DNA of 64,000 nucleotides, taken from the NCBI RefSeq assembly GCF_000183405.1, contig NC_014758.1:434001-498000 (forward strand). Reading direction: 5' to 3'. The notes beneath the pieces are model-generated. The model was not told the origin of the DNA, did not search any database, and was given only the letters and a program-made list of their open reading frames with translations. The position numbers and the translations under genes are program-made. Positions 58,842 to 64,000 of the stretch are shown here, piece after piece; the stretch's first letter is position 1; every line of letters starts with the position of its first letter. This stretch comes from Calditerrivibrio nitroreducens DSM 19672. Lineage in GTDB: Bacteria; Chrysiogenota; Deferribacteres; Deferribacterales; Calditerrivibrionaceae.

Positions 58842-59513
58842 ATGCTTATCGTTGCAGGTATCCCGTTGGATGAGGAGTATCATAATTTACCAGACAATTT
58901 AAAAGATATAGCTCGCTCATCCGATTTTGTAATAGGTGAAGAGAAAAAAAATGTGTTAAAATTCCTTGCAAGATCTGATGCAAGGGGGAAAGAATTTATT
59001 TTATTAAACGAACACACAGAAGAACGTGATTATTTTGATATAGTTGATAGGGTTAAAAACGCAGGGAAGGTGCTATTTTTTTCAGATGGTGGTACCCCCT
59101 GTGTGGCTGATCCAGGATATAAGTTTATAGATTTATGTCACAATGCAGGTGTGAGTATAGTCCCCTATCCTGGTCCTTCCAGTATAACGGCTGCTCTTTC
59201 AATTAGTGGATTTTATGCAGAAAGATTTTATTTTGCAGGTTTTTTACCTAAAGATAGATCATTATATAAAAAATTTGCCGAAAAAATAGATATAATAGGT
59301 GAGACTACTGTTATTTTTGAAAGGCCATATGGGATTAAGAATATTATTGAGTTCGTGAAGTTAATTAAAAAGAGAAAAATATGTATAACAATTAACATTG
59401 GGAAACCTGATTTTTATTATATTAGGGGTACTGTGGAAGATATATGTAATTGTTTGTCAGATAAGAAAAATATTAAGTATCCATTTGTGACAATAATCGA
59501 TAGGAAACTTTAG
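58842..59513 (+). CDS. RsmI-like SAM-dependent methyltransferase, short form
   Basis: 223 residues of the tetrapyrrole-methylase fold. FFSDGGTPCVADPGYKFID, YPGPSSITAALSISGF and FYFAGFLPKDRSLYKKF match RsmI, the 16S rRNA C1402 ribose methylase. It is about 60 residues shorter than RsmI (about 280) and lacks its C-terminal domain, and the N-terminal loop reads AGIPLDEEYHNLPDN instead of ATPIGNLED. It may be a divergent paralogue. It begins 1 base after the serS stop, so it is translationally coupled. Confidence 0.75.
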   Translation: MLIVAGIPLDEEYHNLPDNLKDIARSSDFVIGEEKKNVLKFLARSDARGKEFILLNEHTEERDYFDIVDRVKNAGKVLFFSDGGTPCVADPGYKFIDLCHNAGVSIVPYPGPSSITAALSISGFYAERFYFAGFLPKDRSLYKKFAEKIDIIGETTVIFERPYGIKNIIEFVKLIKKRKICITINIGKPDFYYIRGTVEDICNCLSDKKNIKYPFVTIIDRKL

Positions 59514-59732
59514 ATAATCTCAATTTTAGAAAATTAAATTAAAATTGATAGAGTAATTTTATATTAAATAATTAGTATATTCAAGTTTAAACAAAGTAGA
59601 ACACTATTTGATTGTCTGTGATTTAATAGGTGTAAATCTTAAGCATTCATATAATATATTGTTGTAAAATAAAAAAAACAATTTTATTGTATCAAATTAT
59701 TATAAAAATCAAATTTTATTTATTAAAAAAGC

Positions 59733-59761
59733 TTGACATAGTATGAAAGTTTTGTTATACA
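59733..59761 (+). promoter_or_regulatory. Promoter of the DUF294-DUF4212-symporter unit
   Basis: Consensus TTGACA (59733-59738), a 17-base spacer and TATACA (59756-59761), about 28 bases before the probable start of the leader of ATG 59796. The 282-base gap upstream is strongly AT-rich with no other feature. Confidence 0.7.
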
Positions 59762-59795
59762 GATATAAATAGAATACTGTTTTGGAGTTTAATTT

Positions 59796-61709
59796 ATGAT
59801 ATTGGTTATAGATCAGCAATCAGATGCGGATAGCTTGAAAGATATATTATCGAGATCTGATATATTTTCTGTGTTGACTCCGGAACAGTTAGATTTTTTA
59901 GTGGATAGGTTAGTTCTCAAAAGCTATAAAAAAGGAGAGTTTTTAGTAAAACAAGGGGAGCCTGTAATTAAAAATATCAAGTTTGTTGTGGAGGGGTCCG
60001 CAAAGGTTTTTGTTACCTCAGATACTGGTGATGAGGTGGATGTTGATTACAGATGTAAAGGGGATATAATTGGTTTACTTTCCATAGCAACAGAGGGGGA
60101 TTCTCTTGTAAATGTTATCGTAGTGGATGATATTATTTGTTATGAGCTTAGCAAGGAAGAGCTTTACCAGCTTTTCAAGAATAATATAAATTTACTGGAT
60201 AATTTTTTAAATATATATGTAAAAAAATATTTAACCAAAGTTAGTTCAGAATTTAAACAAAATGCTCTATATTATAACAGTATAGAAAGATTCTTTTTTA
60301 CGTCTTTAGTATCCTATGTAACTAATGTAAATTATCCGTATGTGGATATCAATGCTACTGTGGCAGAAGCAGGAAAGCAGATGTCTTTGAAAAACTATAG
60401 TGCCTGTGTGGTTATTGGGTATGGTAGGCCTATGGGTATAATCACAGATAAAGATCTGAGGAAAAAAGTTGTGGCAAAATCCCTTGATTATTCAACACCC
60501 GTTTCTGATATTATGAGTGCCCCTGTATACTCAGTGGAAGATGACGTCACATGTTTTGAAGCTATTGTTAAGATGATATCTTTGGGGGTACATCACCTTG
60601 TTGTGACAAACAACGATGCCGTTTTTGGTGTTATAGATAGTGAATCGCTGATGAATTTACAAACTTCTTCTCCCCTTTCATTTGCTAAAGAGATTGAAAT
60701 GCAGAATTCTGTGGATAAGTTGGCGGAGCTTTCTGGAAAAATTATAAGTATATCCTCCACAATGTACAGGGATGGATTACGGGCAGAGAGTATTACTAAG
60801 GTTGTATCAGAGTTGAATGATAGAGTTTTAAGAAGGATAATAGATTTGGGGATAGAAAAATACGGTAATCCTCCTGTAAATTTTTGTTGGATTGCTATGG
60901 GGAGTGAAGGTAGAAAGGAGCAAACTTTTAAAACGGACCAGGATAATGGTATCATTTATGAAGACCTTGATGATAGTAAAGATAGAAAAGAAGTGTCAGA
61001 GTATTTTAGTCAATTGGCAATATTTGTGAACGATTCCCTTGTGAAATGCGGTTTTCCACCTTGTCCTGGCAATTATATGGCAAAAAATCCAGAATGGTGC
61101 CAACCTTTTTCTAAATGGAAAAAATACTTTGATAAGTTTTTTTCAACTCCCACTAATGAGGCTGTATTAAAAGGGCAGATAATTTTTGACTTCAGAGGTG
61201 TATACGGAGAAAGGATGCTGGCTTGTGATCTTAGAAGTTATGTAAACTCCATTAAAAACAAAGCTCTTTTTGTAAATTTTATGGCAAGAGGATTTCTAAA
61301 TTATGGGTCGCCATTAAACTTCTTTGGTTCATTTATTACCGAAAAGGATGAAAATGGGGATGATCTCTTTGATATAAAGAAGAGGGTGTTGGCACCTCTT
61401 GTGGGTATTATCAGGTTATTTGCCATTGAAGAAGGTTTGAGAAGTGTTTCAACTATGGAAAGAATAAGTGACCTGATAAAGATCCGACATAAGGTTGTAT
61501 TAGAATATCACAGAGAGATTGAGCATGCTTTCAATTTTTTACTGGATTTGCGGATGAAAAATCAAATTATCCAATATGTTTCGGGTAAAGAGGTGAATAA
61601 TCTTATAAATATAGCTAACTTGAGCAGTATTGAAAATAGAAACCTAAAGTTGGCATGTCAGCTTTTGGAAAAGCTTCAGGATACATTAAAAAGAAGGTAT
61701 GTTTTATAA
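59796..61709 (+). CDS. Cyclic-nucleotide-binding/CBS/DUF294 nucleotidyltransferase-like signal protein
   Basis: 637 residues. A cyclic-nucleotide-binding-like domain (about 20-140), two CBS repeats (about 170-295; IITDKDLRKKVVAKS, MSAPVYSVEDD), a DUF294 domain (about 330-480) with GSEGRKEQTFKTDQDNG like the GlnD nucleotidyltransferase active site, and a C-terminal DUF294_C helical region. Such proteins are regularly encoded beside acetate-type symporters and are thought to regulate them. The regulatory ligand is unknown. The promoter upstream is good. Confidence 0.88.
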   Translation: MILVIDQQSDADSLKDILSRSDIFSVLTPEQLDFLVDRLVLKSYKKGEFLVKQGEPVIKNIKFVVEGSAKVFVTSDTGDEVDVDYRCKGDIIGLLSIATEGDSLVNVIVVDDIICYELSKEELYQLFKNNINLLDNFLNIYVKKYLTKVSSEFKQNALYYNSIERFFFTSLVSYVTNVNYPYVDINATVAEAGKQMSLKNYSACVVIGYGRPMGIITDKDLRKKVVAKSLDYSTPVSDIMSAPVYSVEDDVTCFEAIVKMISLGVHHLVVTNNDAVFGVIDSESLMNLQTSSPLSFAKEIEMQNSVDKLAELSGKIISISSTMYRDGLRAESITKVVSELNDRVLRRIIDLGIEKYGNPPVNFCWIAMGSEGRKEQTFKTDQDNGIIYEDLDDSKDRKEVSEYFSQLAIFVNDSLVKCGFPPCPGNYMAKNPEWCQPFSKWKKYFDKFFSTPTNEAVLKGQIIFDFRGVYGERMLACDLRSYVNSIKNKALFVNFMARGFLNYGSPLNFFGSFITEKDENGDDLFDIKKRVLAPLVGIIRLFAIEEGLRSVSTMERISDLIKIRHKVVLEYHREIEHAFNFLLDLRMKNQIIQYVSGKEVNNLINIANLSSIENRNLKLACQLLEKLQDTLKRRYVL

Positions 61710-61713
61710 AGGG

Positions 61714-61734
61714 TTTATGGCAGAAAGCCATAAA
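61714..61734 (+). promoter_or_regulatory. Hairpin between the DUF294 gene and the DUF4212 gene
   Basis: TTTATGGC and GCCATAAA form a perfect 8-bp stem around AGAAA, just after the DUF294 stop. An A-rich run and then AAAGGGGG follow, so it is more likely an mRNA processing or stability element than a terminator on this strand. Confidence 0.45.
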
Positions 61735-61758
61735 TAAAAAAATAAAAGGGGGTAAAAG

Positions 61759-62019
61759 ATGAGCAACAAAGAAAAGCTCGAGATGTACTGGAAGGAAAAC
61801 CTGAAAGTAATTTTCTTCCTTCTGGTGGTTTGGTTTGTGGTGTCTTATCTTTTTGGTATTTTGATGGCGGATGCATTGGACAGCATTAAGATTGCTGGGT
61901 TTAAGCTCGGTTTCTGGTTTGCAAACCAGGGATCTGAGGTAATTTTCGTAATTCTTATCTATATCTATGTTGTTTGGATGAATGCAATAGATAAGAAGTA
62001 CGATGTTCATGAAGAATAA
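61759..62019 (+). CDS. Symporter small subunit (DUF4212)
   Basis: 86 residues with two spans (about 18-42 and 58-78). Starts MSNKEKLEMYWKENLKVIFF, and FKLGFWFANQGSEVIFVILI is the DUF4212 signature. It always accompanies VC_2705-type sodium:solute symporters. AGGGGG lies upstream and the symporter follows after 12 bases. Confidence 0.9.
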   Translation: MSNKEKLEMYWKENLKVIFFLLVVWFVVSYLFGILMADALDSIKIAGFKLGFWFANQGSEVIFVILIYIYVVWMNAIDKKYDVHEE

Positions 62020-62031
62020 CGGAGGTGCTAA

Positions 62032-63846
62032 ATGAGTATTTTAACTTGGACCTGGATTATAGTTGGTCTTTCTTTTGCACTATATATAGGTATTGCTATA
62101 TGGTCAAAGGCTTCTTCTACTGGTGAGTTTTACGTTGCGGAAAAGCAGGTACACCCCATTGCAAATGGTATGGCGACAGCAGCCGACTGGATGTCTGCAG
62201 CATCATTTATCTCTATGGCTGGTCTTATCTCTTTTATGGGTAGAGATGGTTCTATGTATCTTATGGGGTGGACTGGTGGATACGTTTTGCTCGCCCTCTT
62301 ACTTGCTCCTTATTTGAGAAAATATGGAAAGTACACTGTACCTCAGTTTGTTGGTGATAGATACTATTCCAATACCGCCAGGGTTGTGGCACTTTTGAGT
62401 GCTATATTTGTCTCTTTTACTTATGTTGCAGGTCAGATGAGAGGTGTTGGTATCGTTTTTTCAAGATTCCTTGAAGTAAGTATAAACACTGGCGTTATAA
62501 TAGGGATGTGTATTGTTTTCTTTTATGCGGTTTTGGGTGGTATGAAAGGTATTACATATACTCAGGTGGCTCAGTACTGTGTATTGATAGTTGCCTATTT
62601 GATACCTGCCATATTTATCTCAATAATGCTTACAGGTAATCCTATACCGATGTTTGGATATGGTTCTACTATTTCAGCAGGTGGTGCTCAGATACTTGGG
62701 CAGGGGCAGGGGATGTATGTTTTGGATGTATTAGATAAAATTCATACTGATCTCGGATTTAAAGCATATACTGCCGGACAAAAACCGCTTATAGATCTGT
62801 TCTGTATTACATTCGCTCTTATGGTGGGTACTGCAGGTTTGCCACATGTTATCATCAGGTTTTTTACAGTACCTAAAGTTAGAGATGCCAGAAGCTCCGC
62901 TGGTTGGGCTCTTCTATTCATAGCTATTCTTTATACCACAGCACCAGCTGTTGGAGCTTTTGCAAGGACAAATTTCCTTCTTACTATAAACGGTAAAAAA
63001 TATGAAGAAGCTCCAAGCTGGTTTAAAAACTGGGAGAAAACAAAATTAGTTGGATTTAAAGATAAGGCAGTATACAAAACAGCTGATGGCAAGACTATTG
63101 GTGTATTTAAAGCCAAAGATGGATCTCTAAAATATCTTGATAAAAAAGAAGAAAAACCATTCAACCCTGAAGGTATGACGCTTGTACGTGATTTTGATGG
63201 CGTTATGACAATTTCTAAAGATCCTCAGACTAATGAAGTCGACGTTGACAGAGATATAATGGTTCTTGCAAACCCTGAAATTGCCAAACTTCCAGCATGG
63301 GTTGTTGCACTTGTGGCTGCTGGTGGACTTGCGGCAGCTCTTTCTACAGCTGCAGGGCTCCTTCTTGTTATCTCTGCGGCTATTTCTCACGACCTTATAA
63401 AAGGGGTAATTTCTCCAAATATTTCAGAAAAGGGTGAACTTGTCTGGGCAAGGATTGCTGCTGGTTTTGCTGTAGTAGTTGCTGGTTATTTTGGTATCAA
63501 TCCTCCGGGATTTGTTGCTCAGGTGGTAGCATTTGCCTTCGGACTTGCTGCTGCTTCCTTCTTCCCATTGATAATCTTTGGTGTTTTCTGGAAAAGAGCA
63601 ACCAAAGAGGGTGCTATTGCAGGGATGCTTGTGGGTATAGTTTTCACTGCATGGTACATAATTTACTTTAGATTTATAAATACTGATCCTAAAGGATGGT
63701 GGTTTGGTATATCTCCTGAAGGTATTGGTACTATAGGAATGATAATAAACTTTGTAGTTATGTGGGTGGTATCTCTCATGACTCCTCCTCCTCCCAAAGA
63801 GGTTCAGGATATGGTGGAAAGTGTTCGCTATCCGAGGGAAGCATAG
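62032..63846 (+). CDS. VC_2705-family sodium:solute symporter (acetate/ActP-like)
   Basis: 604 residues with about 13 spans. ATAADWMSAASFISMAGLI and FVGDRYYSNTARVVALL at the N-terminal side, and AALVAAGGLAAALSTAAGLLL-type glycine-rich segments later, follow the SSS family. A soluble insertion of about 75 residues (about 320-395) between spans is typical of the VC_2705 subgroup. Acetate or another short carboxylate is the likely substrate. It forms a unit with DUF4212 and DUF294. Confidence 0.92.
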   Translation: MSILTWTWIIVGLSFALYIGIAIWSKASSTGEFYVAEKQVHPIANGMATAADWMSAASFISMAGLISFMGRDGSMYLMGWTGGYVLLALLLAPYLRKYGKYTVPQFVGDRYYSNTARVVALLSAIFVSFTYVAGQMRGVGIVFSRFLEVSINTGVIIGMCIVFFYAVLGGMKGITYTQVAQYCVLIVAYLIPAIFISIMLTGNPIPMFGYGSTISAGGAQILGQGQGMYVLDVLDKIHTDLGFKAYTAGQKPLIDLFCITFALMVGTAGLPHVIIRFFTVPKVRDARSSAGWALLFIAILYTTAPAVGAFARTNFLLTINGKKYEEAPSWFKNWEKTKLVGFKDKAVYKTADGKTIGVFKAKDGSLKYLDKKEEKPFNPEGMTLVRDFDGVMTISKDPQTNEVDVDRDIMVLANPEIAKLPAWVVALVAAGGLAAALSTAAGLLLVISAAISHDLIKGVISPNISEKGELVWARIAAGFAVVVAGYFGINPPGFVAQVVAFAFGLAAASFFPLIIFGVFWKRATKEGAIAGMLVGIVFTAWYIIYFRFINTDPKGWWFGISPEGIGTIGMIINFVVMWVVSLMTPPPPKEVQDMVESVRYPREA

Positions 63847-63857
63847 TTCAGCCTATC

Positions 63858-63884
63858 AAGGGGCTTGTAAAAGCCCCTTTTTTA
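63858..63884 (+). terminator. Intrinsic terminator after the symporter gene
   Basis: AAGGGGCTT (63858-63866), loop GTAA, AAGCCCCTT (63871-63879), then a T-run. Confidence 0.9.
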
Positions 63885-63905
63885 AAAAAATCTTAGGGTG
63901 AAACA

Positions 63906-64000
63906 ATGAATAAGGTGATTACGAACAATATATTTTTACCAAAAAAGATCGAAACACTGGAAAAAGCTCATAAATATTGTATACCCGGAGCGATTTTTAC
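63906..64000 (+). CDS. Start of an unidentified gene (partial)
   Basis: ATG 63906 with an AGGGTG ribosome site 5 bases upstream opens a frame that runs to the window edge (31 complete codons): MNKVITNNIFLPKKIETLEK, then AHKYCIPGAIF. I do not recognise the family from so short a segment. Acetyl-CoA synthetase often lies beside acetate symporters, but this start does not look like it. Confidence 0.6.
   Translation, partial: MNKVITNNIFLPKKIETLEKAHKYCIPGAIF

Noticed and set aside
63906-64000. Acetyl-CoA synthetase start
   Set aside because: Genomic context made it attractive, but the 31 visible residues do not resemble an Acs N-terminus.

Overview
The window is an AT-rich, densely coding stretch of a Gram-negative, flagellated, respiring bacterium. 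Lol, Lpt and Bam outer-membrane genes, a four-subunit 2-oxoglutarate:ferredoxin oxidoreductase, a monomeric NADP isocitrate dehydrogenase, sensors with c-type heme motifs and a flagellar gene set under a sigma-54-like promoter together suggest a member of the Deferribacterota (Calditerrivibrio/Deferribacter type). That assignment is inference from gene content, not a database match. No rRNA, tRNA or CRISPR array was seen.

Layout. 1-1495: the end of mutS, a small membrane protein and a small two-gene minus-strand unit. 1540-4417: an accessory insert made of a 300-bp MITE-like element packed with 7-bp tandem repeats, a lone DpnI-type methyl-directed restriction enzyme, and an intact IS4-like insertion sequence with a 9-bp target duplication. 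4477-11065: an RpoS-like sigma factor, an M24 peptidase, an acrylyl-CoA reductase-like enzyme and an unusual transporter-like sensor fused to a PP2C phosphatase. 11069-15326: a double-HD/PAS/ATPase signalling protein divergent from a heme-type chemoreceptor with a sigma-28 promoter. 15361-20532 (minus): a sulfur operon (Rrf2 regulator, metY, cysK) and a Ni/Co ECF transporter (cbiMQO). 20686-25706: a small cytochrome with a CX3CH motif, a K+ channel, lipoproteins and flgFGA. 25732-29948: a thioesterase, a two-component pair with a heme-type sensor, a NusG paralogue, lolA and a lone receiver. 30120-39667: pepD, a CPA2 antiporter, a TrpX-type ABC importer and smc. 39718-46355: central carbon metabolism (icd, mdh, korDABC). 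46401-59513: leuS-lptE-holA, two peptidoglycan hydrolases overlapping tail to tail, an AI-2E family permease, ribF-rimO-bamD-serS and a short RsmI-like methylase. 59796-64000: an acetate-type symporter with its DUF294 partner and the start of an unidentified gene.

How the parts work together. icd and mdh are transcribed divergently across about 600 bp. Each carries the same 17-bp palindrome (TTGTATAC-W-GTATACAW) on its promoter, so one repressor probably sets both TCA enzymes, with KorDABC directly downstream. Signal transduction is prominent: two proteins carry a DUF3365-type CxxCH sensor (one chemoreceptor, one kinase), and the SSS-STAC-GAF-SpoIIE protein replaces the kinase output of CbrA/CrbS-type sensors with a phosphatase. 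Several genes have a good -10 box only 6-8 bases before the ATG and no Shine-Dalgarno sequence, which points to leaderless mRNAs. Intrinsic terminators sit between convergent genes and often touch the opposing stop codon.
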